Positions 9,750 through 15,883 of a stretch of DNA of 21,251 nt are shown piece by piece. The DNA lies in assembly GCA_036399715.1 (NCBI GenBank), contig DASWMO010000045.1, positions 1 through 21,251 of the forward strand, read 5' to 3'. A program made the position numbers and the translations under genes. The notes beneath the pieces were generated by a model. The model ran no database searches, was not told the origin of the DNA, and saw nothing but the letters and a program-made list of their open reading frames with translations. This DNA is from DASVSE01 sp036399715 (lineage in GTDB: Bacteria > Bacteroidota > Rhodothermia > Rhodothermales > Rubricoccaceae). Position 1 is the first letter of the stretch. Every line of letters begins with the position of its first letter.

Positions 9750-10124
9750 TTATGCCGGCTCGCGCAGCGCCGAGGCGGCGAGGGCGAGCCAGCCCGCGAT
9801 GAACGCGACGCCGCCGAGCGGCGTCACACCGCCGAGCCATGCCACGTCCAGCAGGACGAGCGCGTACAGGCTGCCCGAGAACACGACGGCGCCCGCGAGA
9901 AAGAGCGCAGCGGCCCGCCGGGACCAGCCGTCGGGTCGGCTCGCCGCGAAGGCGCCGGCGACGGCGTGCGCGAGTCCGTAGGCCGCGGCCGTCCGCCAGA
10001 CCTCCAGCCGCTCCGGCGCGACGGCGTCGCGGAGGGCGTGCGCGCCGAACGCCCCGGCGGCTACGGCGACGGCCCCGCCGATGGCACTCGCAGCGAGGAG
10101 CAGGCGCGCTGTGCGGTCGGTCAC
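9750..10124 (-). CDS. DUF423 family inner-membrane protein (YgdD-like)
   Basis: This is a small membrane protein of the DUF423/YgdD family, whose biochemical role is not established. It is 124 aa with about four hydrophobic segments (roughly 8-28, 46-62, 71-93, 97-118). Family hallmarks are GAFGAHAL (24-31), WRTAAAYGLAHA (43-54), FSGSLYAL (82-89) and TPLGGVAFIAGW (101-112). The GTG start at 10124 overlaps the stop of the upstream lipoprotein gene by four bases (GTGA), which implies translational coupling. A longer reading from 10334 would run through that lipoprotein in another frame and is not credible. It is the last gene of the cluster, ending at the hairpin 9712-9744. Confidence 0.88.
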   Translation of the reverse strand: MTDRTARLLLAASAIGGAVAVAAGAFGAHALRDAVAPERLEVWRTAAAYGLAHAVAGAFAASRPDGWSRRAAALFLAGAVVFSGSLYALVLLDVAWLGGVTPLGGVAFIAGWLALAASALREPA

Positions 10125-10621
10125 GGGCGAGCGTCGAGAATCTGGAACGGCGTCACGCGGCCGTTGAGGCGCAGCGTGTACGAGCCCGGCCGGAAGAGGC
10201 TGTCCAAGCGCACGTAGAACCGGAACGGCCGGACGACCTGCGCGCAGACCGCCCCGCGCGGCTGGCGCATCATGAGCGTCATCGTCACGAAATGGCCTGT
10301 CTGCTCCTGCATGACGGCGTCCAGCGCCGAGCACGCGTCCGGCAGGGCGCCCTTGACGAGCACCTCGACCGGAACGGCCTGGCCGGGCGACCCGGGCGTC
10401 GCCGAGCGGACCGCGACCGAGTCGATGACGGCGGGGTAGGTGAAGACGCTCGACGAGTCCGCCGGCGGGGCGAGGAGGAGCGTCTCGCGGCCGTCCGGCC
10501 CCCAGCCGTCGGTGCGCGTGCCGTAGCGCTGGTCGGCCGTCGTGCGCCCGCCACCCGTGCAGGCGGCGAGCGCGAGCAGGCCGACGAGCGCGGGCGCGAG
10601 CAGGACGGCCGGCCGGGTCAT
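10121..10621 (-). CDS. Putative periplasmic lipoprotein, beta-sandwich-like, two conserved-looking cysteines
   Basis: The protein is 166 aa. Residues 1-20 form a lipoprotein signal peptide with lipobox LAAC, so Cys21 should be lipidated. The mature part is strand-rich: IDSVAVRSATPGSPGQAVPV, then VEVLVKGALPDACSALDAV, then a second cysteine in RGAVCAQVVRPF, ending SYTLRLNGRVTPFQI. The pattern (LPDAC, then about 35-40 residues, then CAQ, then a Gly-x-Tyr-x-Leu-x-x-Asn-Gly terminus) resembles an unnamed secreted immunoglobulin-like domain I remember from other bacterial phyla; that link is from memory and unverified. The two cysteines could form a disulphide. The ATG at 10621 overlaps the rsfS stop (ATGA), and the 3' end overlaps the DUF423 start, so it is translated within one operon. 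Function unknown. Confidence 0.82.
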   Translation of the reverse strand: MTRPAVLLAPALVGLLALAACTGGGRTTADQRYGTRTDGWGPDGRETLLLAPPADSSSVFTYPAVIDSVAVRSATPGSPGQAVPVEVLVKGALPDACSALDAVMQEQTGHFVTMTLMMRQPRGAVCAQVVRPFRFYVRLDSLFRPGSYTLRLNGRVTPFQILDARP

Positions 10622-11052
10622 GCCTCGCCGCGGAGGATCGGCGAGTCCGGGTGCTCGTCCGAGACGACGTTGATCGGCGCGTCGCCCCAGAGGCGCTCGA
10701 GGTCGTAGCGCGACCGCAGCTCGGGCGTGAAGACGTGCACGACGAGGTCGAAGTAGTCCAGCACGATCCAGCCCGACGAGCCGGGCTGGCCCTCGCGGTG
10801 GAGCGGCCGCTCGCCGACGTCGGTGCGGAGGCGGTCCACGACCGAGTCCACGATGGCGCGAATCTGCAGGTCGGACTCGCCGGTGGCGAGCACGAAGTAG
10901 TCGACCTCGCCGGAGATGCCGCGGAGGTCCATCACGGCGACGTCGAGGGCCTTCTTGTCGAGCGAGGCGTCGACGGCGAGGCGGGCGAGTTCGTAGCCCG
11001 GCGTCGGGCCGGTGCGCGGGGCGCGGACGGGCGTGTCGGTGTCCTGAGTCAT
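10618..11052 (-). CDS. rsfS: Ribosome silencing factor RsfS
   Basis: RsfS (RsfA/Iojap family) binds ribosomal protein uL14 and blocks joining of the 30S and 50S subunits, lowering translation in starvation. The protein is 144 aa from the ATG at 11052. The core matches the family throughout: ALDVAVMDLRGISGEVDYFV, GESDLQIRAIVDSV, HREGQPGSSGWIVLDYFDLV, then VHVFTPELRSRYDLERLWGD. About 20 residues precede the core. The leader reads CTCTCCTTCGA before ATG, pyrimidine-rich without Shine-Dalgarno. A longer form from 11112 adds only a non-conserved stretch. Position next to a LytR_C-domain gene is a familiar arrangement for rsfS in several phyla. Confidence 0.95.
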   Translation of the reverse strand: MTQDTDTPVRAPRTGPTPGYELARLAVDASLDKKALDVAVMDLRGISGEVDYFVLATGESDLQIRAIVDSVVDRLRTDVGERPLHREGQPGSSGWIVLDYFDLVVHVFTPELRSRYDLERLWGDAPINVVSDEHPDSPILRGEA

Positions 11053-11156
11053 TCGAAGGAGAGCGAGATGTCTGGAAAGGGAGTACGATGGAAACGGCGC
11101 GGGGCTCCACATCGGTGCCCGAGGCCGTCCGGTTGATGCGTCGGAGCCGGGTAGGG

Positions 11157-11648
11157 CTAGTCGCGGCGCGCGAGGTCCCGGAGCGGGCCGAAGCGCGTGT
11201 AGTCGCGCCCGATCGTCACCGTCACCGTCGCGGCGTTCTCGTCGCGGGCGGTGCCGCCGACCACGCGCGTTTGCGGCAGGCCGAGTGCGCCGGCAACGTG
11301 GGCCGCGTCGGCGGGGGTTCCGTTGCGGACCGTGACGACGGTCGAGTCCATCGCGTCGGTCGAGCCGATTTCGAGCACGTCGAAGCCGCGCGCGCGGAGG
11401 AGCGTCTTGACCTCGGCGGCGAGCCCGTTCACGCGCGTCCCGTTGCGAACCTCGACGGTGATGAGAGCGCGGGCGGCAGCGAGTGCGCGCGCCTGACCGG
11501 AGGTATCAGGTGCCACCTCGACGCGTTCGGGGACGGGCCGCGGGGCGAGCGCCCGCGTCGCGAAGCCGTACACGAGCGCGGCGACGAGCAGGCCGCCCGC
11601 GACGAGGGCGACCGTCAGCAGTCCGTTCGTCAGGGCCGGGCGCGTCAC
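11157..11648 (-). CDS. LytR_C-domain protein with a single membrane anchor
   Basis: The protein is 163 aa. It has one N-terminal transmembrane helix (about residues 9-31) and an Ala/Pro-rich linker. A LytR C-terminal domain (PF13399 type) follows: ITVEVRNGTRVNGLAAEVKT, LRARGFDVLEIGSTD, then STVVTVRNGTPADAAHVAGA. In Gram-positives this domain often follows an LCP ligase domain. Here the catalytic LCP domain is absent, so it cannot be a wall-polymer ligase; a periplasmic binding or scaffolding role is inference only. The GTG start at 11648 abuts the stop of the upstream gene with no gap. The 104 nt between its stop and rsfS carry a distant 6-bp inverted repeat (GGCTCC 11103 / GGAGCC 11143) and no clear promoter. 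Confidence 0.85.
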   Translation of the reverse strand: MTRPALTNGLLTVALVAGGLLVAALVYGFATRALAPRPVPERVEVAPDTSGQARALAAARALITVEVRNGTRVNGLAAEVKTLLRARGFDVLEIGSTDAMDSTVVTVRNGTPADAAHVAGALGLPQTRVVGGTARDENAATVTVTIGRDYTRFGPLRDLARRD

Positions 11649-12272
11649 CTACTGGCCTCCGCGCGGCGCTCCGGTGCCCGCCGCGTCGCGAAAGAAGAGG
11701 CGGTCCGCGCCGTCTGTCCCGACGCTCGCGTTGAAGCCGGTCCGCACGCCGAACGGGTCGCCGTAGCGGCTCCCCCCGATGCCGTTCGCGTACCCGTACG
11801 GGCTCGCGTAGGAGCCGTACGGGCTCTGCTGGATGCTCAGGTGGAGGACGCTGTTGGCCGTCGGCCGGTAGGCGATCTCGGCGTTGCGGAGGTAGATCTG
11901 CGGCGCGTCGCTCTGCCCGAGGGCTCCGCCGATTGCGCCCGACGAAAAGAGATTCTTGGCCACGGCGACGTCCACGCGGCCGGCGAGGCGGGCGGACGGC
12001 TGCCACTGGAGGCTCGTCGTGTACACGCCGAGGCCGAGCGTGCCCGCGCCTCCAGTCGTGGTTGAGAACTCGGCCTGCTGGCTGAACTGGAGCGTCTGCG
12101 CGTTGAAGAGGCGTCCGAGGTTCAGGCCGCCGGCTGCGCCGGGCGCGTCGTAGATCGCGACCGCTGCGGGCCGGGCCGTCCCGCCGCCGCGAAGCTGGGC
12201 GTGCGCCGGGGAGGCGAACAGGGCGAGGAGCAGGACGGCGACGGCCAGTCGGCCAGAGGACAGAAGAGGCAT
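11649..12272 (-). CDS. Secreted protein of unknown function, first gene of the rsfS cluster
   Basis: I do not recognise the family. The protein is 207 aa with a clear signal peptide (residues 1-25, cleavage after AHA-Q) and no lipobox. The mature part has alternating strand-like segments (TLGLGVYTTSLQWQPS, RLAGRVDVAVAKNLF, QIYLRNAEIAYRPT, SVLHLSIQQ), which suggests a small outer-membrane barrel or half-barrel. The tail from about residue 150 is Tyr/Gly/Ser-rich (YGSYASPYGYANGIGG). Unusually for this window, a GGAG lies 7-10 nt before the ATG, so a Shine-Dalgarno may be used. Its stop is immediately followed by the GTG of the LytR_C gene, so the two are probably made together. Confidence 0.78.
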   Translation of the reverse strand: MPLLSSGRLAVAVLLLALFASPAHAQLRGGGTARPAAVAIYDAPGAAGGLNLGRLFNAQTLQFSQQAEFSTTTGGAGTLGLGVYTTSLQWQPSARLAGRVDVAVAKNLFSSGAIGGALGQSDAPQIYLRNAEIAYRPTANSVLHLSIQQSPYGSYASPYGYANGIGGSRYGDPFGVRTGFNASVGTDGADRLFFRDAAGTGAPRGGQ

Positions 12273-12296
12273 GAGCGGCTCCGCAATGGAACGGAC

Positions 12297-12325
12297 AGGA
12301 TAGGCCGCGGGACTGCGGCCGTCAA
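12297..12325 (-). promoter_or_regulatory. Candidate promoter of the rsfS cluster
   Basis: On the minus strand, TTGACG (12325-12320), a 17-nt spacer and TATCCT (12302-12297) give a sigma-70-like arrangement 25 nt before the ATG at 12272. The 11-mer CCGTTCCATTG occurs twice here, once running into the -35 element and once downstream of the -10, 39 nt apart. These may be operator copies. Confidence 0.45.
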
Positions 12326-12401
12326 TGGAACGGCGCGTGCCCGCGGAAAGGTGCCTCCCGGTTCGCTCGAAACCGCCCAGAGACAGGATGCGCCCGCCCG
12401 C

Positions 12402-13805
12402 TCAGCTGCCGAAGGCGAAGTCGAAGAGCAGCTTGAGGTTCAGGCCCGCGATGAGGACCGCGACGGGCCACGCGAGCGCCTTCACCCACGTCGGGTTGAC
12501 AAACGGGCCCATCTTGGCGCGGTCGCCGGTGAACATCAACAGCGGCACCACGGCGAAGCTCAGCTGGAGGCTCAGCACGACCTGGCTCCACACGAGCAGC
12601 GTCGTCGTCTCGCCCTCGCCGTAGATGCCGATCACGAGCACGGCCGGTACGATGGCGATGAGGCGCGTGATGCCGCGGCGCAGCCACGGGCGCATCCGGA
12701 TGTTGAGGAAGCCCTCCATCACGATCTGCCCGGCGAGCGTGCCCGTGAGCGTCGAGTTCTGGCCCGACGCGAGGAGCGCGAGCGCAAAGAGCGTGCTCGC
12801 GACGCCGACGCCGAGCGTCGGCGAGAGCAGGCGGTAGGCGTCCTGGATCTCGGCGACGTTCTGCTGGCCCGTCGTGTGGAAGGCGGCGGCGGCGAGGATC
12901 AGGATGGCCGCGTTGATGAAGAGCGCGAACGTGAGCGCGAACGTCGAGTCGGCCGTCGCGTAGCGGATCGCCTCGCGGCGGCCCGCCTCGGTCGGCGCAT
13001 ACTTCCGCGTCTGGACGATCGACGAGTGGAGGTACAGGTTGTGCGGCATCACGGTCGCGCCGAGGATGCCGATGGCGAGAAAGAGCTGCCCGGGGTCGGT
13101 CACGATGCCGGCCGTCGGGATGAAGCCGGTGAAGACGCCCGCGGCGTCGGGCCGGGCGAAGAACAGCTCGAGCGCGAACGCCCCGCCGATGGTCGCGATG
13201 AGCGTCACGACGAGCGCCTCGACGTAGCGGAAGCCGCGCTGCTGGAGCAGCAGGATGATGAACACGTCGGCGGCGGTGATCACGCAGCCCCACACGAGCG
13301 GGAGCCCGAAGAGGAGGTTGAGCGCGATGGCGGACCCGACGACCTCGGCGAGGTCGCACGCGGCGATGGCGAGCTCGCAGAGGACCCACAGCACCCACAC
13401 GACGGGCGTCGGGTAGGCGTCGCGGCAGGCCTGCGCGAGGTCGCGGCCGGTCGCGATGCCGAGCTTCAGCGAGAGGTGCTGCAGGAGCACCGCCATGAGG
13501 TTCGAGATGAGGATGACGGCGAGCAGCGTGTAGCCGTAGCGCGCGCCGGCCGCGAGGTCCGTCGCCCAGTTGCCGGGGTCCATGTAGCCCACCGCGACGA
13601 GGAAGCCCGGCCCGGCGAAGGCGGCGAGCTTGCGCCACCGCGACGCGCCGGCCGGGATGCGGACCGAGCCGTGGACCTCGGAGAGCGAGTCGCTGGAGCG
13701 GGCGCGGCGCCAGCCGGCGTCACGGTCGTGGGGGAGCGGCGCGGGACGCAGCGCGGGGCGCGTCCGCGGGGCGCGGGGCGCGTCGGGAGTCGTGGTCGGG
13801 ATCAT
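12402..13805 (-). CDS. mntH: Nramp-family divalent metal transporter MntH
   Basis: MntH is a proton-coupled importer of Mn(II), with some Fe(II), across the inner membrane. The protein is 467 aa. Residues 1-58 are a Pro/Arg-rich cytoplasmic tail ending in SLSEVHGSVRIP, a stretch common to MntH. Helix 1 carries the metal-binding motif DPGN (D76-N79). The helix-6 motif MPH is at 253-255 (TVMPHNLYLHSS). The Nramp consensus loop appears as SGQNSTLTGTLAGQIVMEGF, near residue 335. About eleven hydrophobic segments follow the usual order. All metal-coordinating Nramp residues I can check (Asp, Asn, Met) are present. The start ATG at 13805 overlaps the mntR stop by four bases (ATGA), so synthesis is coupled to the regulator. 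About 130 nt without an obvious terminator separate its stop from the next gene. Confidence 0.95.
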   Translation of the reverse strand: MIPTTTPDAPRAPRTRPALRPAPLPHDRDAGWRRARSSDSLSEVHGSVRIPAGASRWRKLAAFAGPGFLVAVGYMDPGNWATDLAAGARYGYTLLAVILISNLMAVLLQHLSLKLGIATGRDLAQACRDAYPTPVVWVLWVLCELAIAACDLAEVVGSAIALNLLFGLPLVWGCVITAADVFIILLLQQRGFRYVEALVVTLIATIGGAFALELFFARPDAAGVFTGFIPTAGIVTDPGQLFLAIGILGATVMPHNLYLHSSIVQTRKYAPTEAGRREAIRYATADSTFALTFALFINAAILILAAAAFHTTGQQNVAEIQDAYRLLSPTLGVGVASTLFALALLASGQNSTLTGTLAGQIVMEGFLNIRMRPWLRRGITRLIAIVPAVLVIGIYGEGETTTLLVWSQVVLSLQLSFAVVPLLMFTGDRAKMGPFVNPTWVKALAWPVAVLIAGLNLKLLFDFAFGS

Positions 13806-14491
13806 GCGAGGTCTCGGACGAAGATGTGGGCGGCCGCGGGCTCATCGATGTGGCACTCGGTGCCGTCGGCGAGGCGCCGCAGGACGAGGGCGCCCCCGTC
13901 GGGGCCGCTCGGCGTGAGGATTTCGACGGCCGTGCCGGGGTACAGACCGAGTGCGCCGACGTGGCGCAGGAGCGCGCCGTCGTGGTCGCTCACCTCGGCG
14001 ACGACGGCGCGCTGCCCGGCTTCCAGGCGCGCCAGCGGCGGCCAGTCGGTCGCGTCGAGGACGAGGTCGGGCGTCGGGATCGGCGCGCCGTGGGGGTCGA
14101 AGGCGGGGTGGCCGAGCGCGGCGTCCATGCGCGCTTCGAGGTCCTCGCTCAGGACGTGCTCCCACGCCTCGGCCTCGTCGTGGACGCGGTCCCACGGCAC
14201 GCCGAGGGCGGCGTGGAGGTAGGTCTCGACGAGGCGGTGGTGGCGGATCGTCTCGACGGCGATGCGCCGGCCGGCGTCGGTGAGGACCACGCCGCCGTAG
14301 GGTACGTGCTCGACGAGGCCGGCCGCGGCGAGCTTCTTGACCATGCCCGTCACCGACGCCGCCGCGACGCCGAGGCGCTCGGCGAGGGCCGTCGTCGTGA
14401 CGCGCCCGGGCGGGGCGGCGCCCGATGTGCCGGCGGCGAGGTCGTAGACGGCCTTGAGGTAGTCCTCGACCGCCTGGGTGTGGGAGGGCAT
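13802..14491 (-). CDS. mntR: DtxR-family manganese-responsive regulator MntR with C-terminal FeoA-like domain
   Basis: This metal-dependent repressor is 229 aa: winged helix (about 1-75, recognition region VAAASVTGMVKKL at 42-54), dimerisation and metal-binding domain (about 76-145), and an SH3/FeoA-like C-terminus (about 150-229). The metal ligands point to manganese. The DtxR position Met10 is Asp (D10) and the DtxR position Cys102 is Glu (E108 in EAEAWEHVLS), as in MntR. H85, E111 and H112 are also present. Glu11 of B. subtilis MntR is Lys13 here, so the second metal site may differ. The gene is the first of an mntR-mntH operon. A palindromic box begins 10 nt upstream of its start and overlaps its predicted -7 element, which implies autorepression when Mn is plentiful. 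Confidence 0.93.
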   Translation of the reverse strand: MPSHTQAVEDYLKAVYDLAAGTSGAAPPGRVTTTALAERLGVAAASVTGMVKKLAAAGLVEHVPYGGVVLTDAGRRIAVETIRHHRLVETYLHAALGVPWDRVHDEAEAWEHVLSEDLEARMDAALGHPAFDPHGAPIPTPDLVLDATDWPPLARLEAGQRAVVAEVSDHDGALLRHVGALGLYPGTAVEILTPSGPDGGALVLRRLADGTECHIDEPAAAHIFVRDLA

Positions 14492-14500
14492 GGATCCGAT

Positions 14501-14529
14501 TTAGGTTAGCCTAAGTTAGCCGTGCCTAA
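14501..14529. promoter_or_regulatory. DtxR/MntR-type operator between mntR and the divergent barrel gene
   Basis: TTAGG-TTAG-CCTAA (14501-14514) is a perfect 5-bp inverted repeat with a 4-nt centre, and a further CCTAA lies at 14525-14529. The 14-mer equals the first 14 positions of the DtxR consensus (TTAGGTTAGSCTAA followed by CCTAA). GTTAGCC is also repeated at 14505 and 14515. The site lies between the divergent starts at 14491 and 14550, so a bound regulator could control both directions. Confidence 0.8.
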
Positions 14530-14541
14530 TCCAGTTGCCAA
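14511..14541 (-). promoter_or_regulatory. mntR promoter overlapping the operator
   Basis: On the minus strand, TTG (14541-14539), a 20-nt spacer and TAACTTAG (14518-14511) match the spacing seen at sprA P1. The -7 element lies inside the operator. On the plus strand an overlapping TAAGTTAG (14512-14519) could serve as -7 for the barrel gene, but no clear -33 precedes it. Confidence 0.45.
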
Positions 14542-14549
14542 CCCCGACT

Positions 14550-15299
14550 ATGCCAGCCCGTTCCCGCCGCCGTGCTCTCTTTCTGGCCCTGGCTGCGGGC
14601 ACGCTCGCGGCTCCGGCCACGCACGCGCAGCCCATCGCGACCGACCGCCCGGACTTTACCGAGAGCACGTCCGTCGTCGGCCTCGGCCGTCTCCAGGTCG
14701 AAGCGGGCACGTCGCTGACGGTCGACGCCGCCTCCGGCAGCACTCAAACAGTGCTTTCTGGGCCCGAGACGCTGCTCCGGATCGGCCTCGGGAGCGGGTT
14801 CGAGGCGCGGATCGTTCTGCCGGATGTGGAGGCTCCGTTCCAGTCGACCGGCGGGCTGGGCACTCCCACTCTCGGCGATGCGAGCGCGGGGTTCAAAGCC
14901 GAACTGGGCCCCGCGGCCGGGCTCGACGTGGCTGTCATCGTCGAGGCATCCATCCTCGGGGAAGGCGGGCTGAGCCCGCACGCCGTCGTGATGCTCGGGC
15001 GAGACGTCGGGGCGGGCGTGTCGGTCGGCGGGCAGGTCGAGGCGGGCTATGACCCCGACGCCCGGCGCGTCCTCCCGGCGGCGACGCTGGTCGGCGGTCT
15101 CACGCTCGGTGGGCCCGTCGCGACGTTCGCCGAGGTCGCCGTCTCGTCGGTGCCTGACGGGCCGGCGGCGGTCGTGCTGCACCACGGCTACACGCTCGCC
15201 GTCGGCGAGGCGCTCCAACTCGACGTGCACGGCGGGGCGGGACTCACGGCGACGGCGCCGGACGTGTTCGTCGGGGCGGGCGTCGGCGTGCGGTTCTAG
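14550..15299 (+). CDS. Putative outer-membrane beta-barrel transporter (Phenol_MetA_deg-like)
   Basis: The protein is 249 aa with a signal peptide (residues 1-25, RRRALFLALAAGTLAAPATHA, then Q). The mature N-terminus reads IATDRPDFTESTSVVGLGRL, followed by QVEAG. This is the hallmark start of a family usually called transporter, related to PF13557 (Phenol_MetA_deg), thought to be outer-membrane barrels of unknown substrate. The rest is regular amphipathic strands (LLRIGLGSGFEARIVLPDVE, GVSVGGQVEAGYDPDA) ending in VFVGAGVGVRF with a terminal Phe, typical of barrels. ATG at 14550 is preferred to TTG at 14535, which only adds five residues before the charged signal start. It is divergent from mntR across a shared DtxR-type box, which suggests metal-dependent control. 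Mn or Fe passage is inference. Confidence 0.8.
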   Translation: MPARSRRRALFLALAAGTLAAPATHAQPIATDRPDFTESTSVVGLGRLQVEAGTSLTVDAASGSTQTVLSGPETLLRIGLGSGFEARIVLPDVEAPFQSTGGLGTPTLGDASAGFKAELGPAAGLDVAVIVEASILGEGGLSPHAVVMLGRDVGAGVSVGGQVEAGYDPDARRVLPAATLVGGLTLGGPVATFAEVAVSSVPDGPAAVVLHHGYTLAVGEALQLDVHGGAGLTATAPDVFVGAGVGVRF

Positions 15300-15607
15300 C
15301 GTTCGGCGAGGCGCAGGCGCGTCGAGTCCGGGAGGGGCCGCACGGCGACGACCCGGATGCGCGGCGCGGTTTCGAGCGCAATCGCCACCTTGTCACCAGG
15401 GGCGAGGCCAGCGACGAGCGCCGCGTCGGCGAGCGGGAAGTCCATCCGCATCGCGTCCATCACGTCCGGGACGGCCTCGTGGTCGAAGGTCGCCGCGGCG
15501 CCGTCGAAGACGGTCCGCTCGTAGACGGCGCGGACCTCGACGGTTTCGGCCGGCGGGCCGGACGTGCAGCCGGCAGCGAGCAGGGCGAGGGCGGCGAGGC
15601 GGCACAT
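15296..15607 (-). CDS. CusF-like copper-binding lipoprotein
   Basis: The protein is 103 aa. A short lipoprotein signal (LALLAAGC, Cys14) precedes a CusF/PF11604-type beta-barrel. Its metal motif is H43 EAVPDVM50 DAM53 RM55, followed by FPLADAALVAGLAPGDKVAI. In E. coli CusF, Cu(I)/Ag(I) is bound by a His, two Mets and a Trp-cation contact. Here the His and the M-x-M pair are kept, and Met50 stands near the Trp position, as in the common HxPIPxLMPAMTM variant. The role is probably periplasmic copper capture or delivery; no CusABC, CopA or cytochrome oxidase gene is adjacent. The reading frame stays open to 15868, but that extension is only translated 21-bp repeats, so ATG 15607 is chosen. The stop overlaps that of the convergent barrel gene within CTAG. 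Confidence 0.82.
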   Translation of the reverse strand: MCRLAALALLAAGCTSGPPAETVEVRAVYERTVFDGAAATFDHEAVPDVMDAMRMDFPLADAALVAGLAPGDKVAIALETAPRIRVVAVRPLPDSTRLRLAER

Positions 15608-15639
15608 GGGCGGGGGTGTGCGGGGCGGGCGATCCCGGG

Positions 15640-15807
15640 TGCGGGTCAACCTAAGGCAGGTGCGGGTCCGGCTATCGGAGGCGCGGGTCCAGCTATCCCG
15701 GGTGCGGGTCTGGCGTTCCCGAGTGCGGATGCGCCTATCGGGAGTGCGGATGCGACGATTCCGGGTGCGGATGCAGCTATCAGGAGTGCGGGTGCGGCTA
15801 TTGGACG
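15640..15807. repeat. Eight tandem copies of a degenerate 21-bp repeat
   Basis: Units begin at 15640, 15661, 15682, 15703, 15724, 15745, 15766 and 15787, each exactly 21 bp with no indels. The rough consensus is TGCGGGTSCRGCTATCSGGAG. TGCGG (CGCGG in unit 3) is kept in every unit, and a central CTAT is present in five. The array fills most of the 276-nt gap between the copper lipoprotein start and the hmuY stop. It ends 33 nt before the lipoprotein ATG, so it lies in its promoter/leader region. The rest of the gap is the hairpin at 15828-15861. Confidence 0.9.
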
Positions 15808-15827
15808 TGCGGGGCATGCGAACGGAA

Positions 15828-15861
15828 CGCGCCCGCTCCGGCCGAAGCCAGAGCGGGCGCG
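15828..15861 (-). terminator. Terminator hairpin downstream of the HmuY-family gene
   Basis: An 11-bp perfect stem (CGCGCCCGCTC 15828-15838 with GAGCGGGCGCG 15851-15861) encloses a 12-nt loop, 22 nt after the hmuY stop. On the minus strand it is followed by TTCCGTTCG, a weak T-rich tail. It probably ends the receptor-hmuY transcript before the repeat array. Confidence 0.6.
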
Positions 15862-15883
15862 CAGGCACCGGCGTCGCTCGGGA

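Noticed and set aside
12201..14222. 673-aa plus-strand open frame antisense to mntH and mntR
   Set aside because: It is Arg/Asp/Glu-rich with no domain and runs antisense to two well-conserved genes. Long antisense frames are expected at this GC content. The same applies to 1861-4689, 7150-9060 and 17623-19272.
15646..15660. Second DtxR-type site upstream of the copper lipoprotein
   Set aside because: The minus strand reads TTAGGTTGACC, only a half-site without the CCTAA partner, and it falls in the first unit of the repeat array.
15640..15807. CRISPR array
   Set aside because: The repeats are directly adjacent without spacers, only 21 bp long and degenerate, and no cas genes are present.
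15608..15868. N-terminal extension of the copper lipoprotein through the repeat array
   Set aside because: It would give Arg/Thr-rich 7-residue repeats ahead of a perfect lipoprotein signal peptide. The signal and lipobox demand the ATG at 15607.
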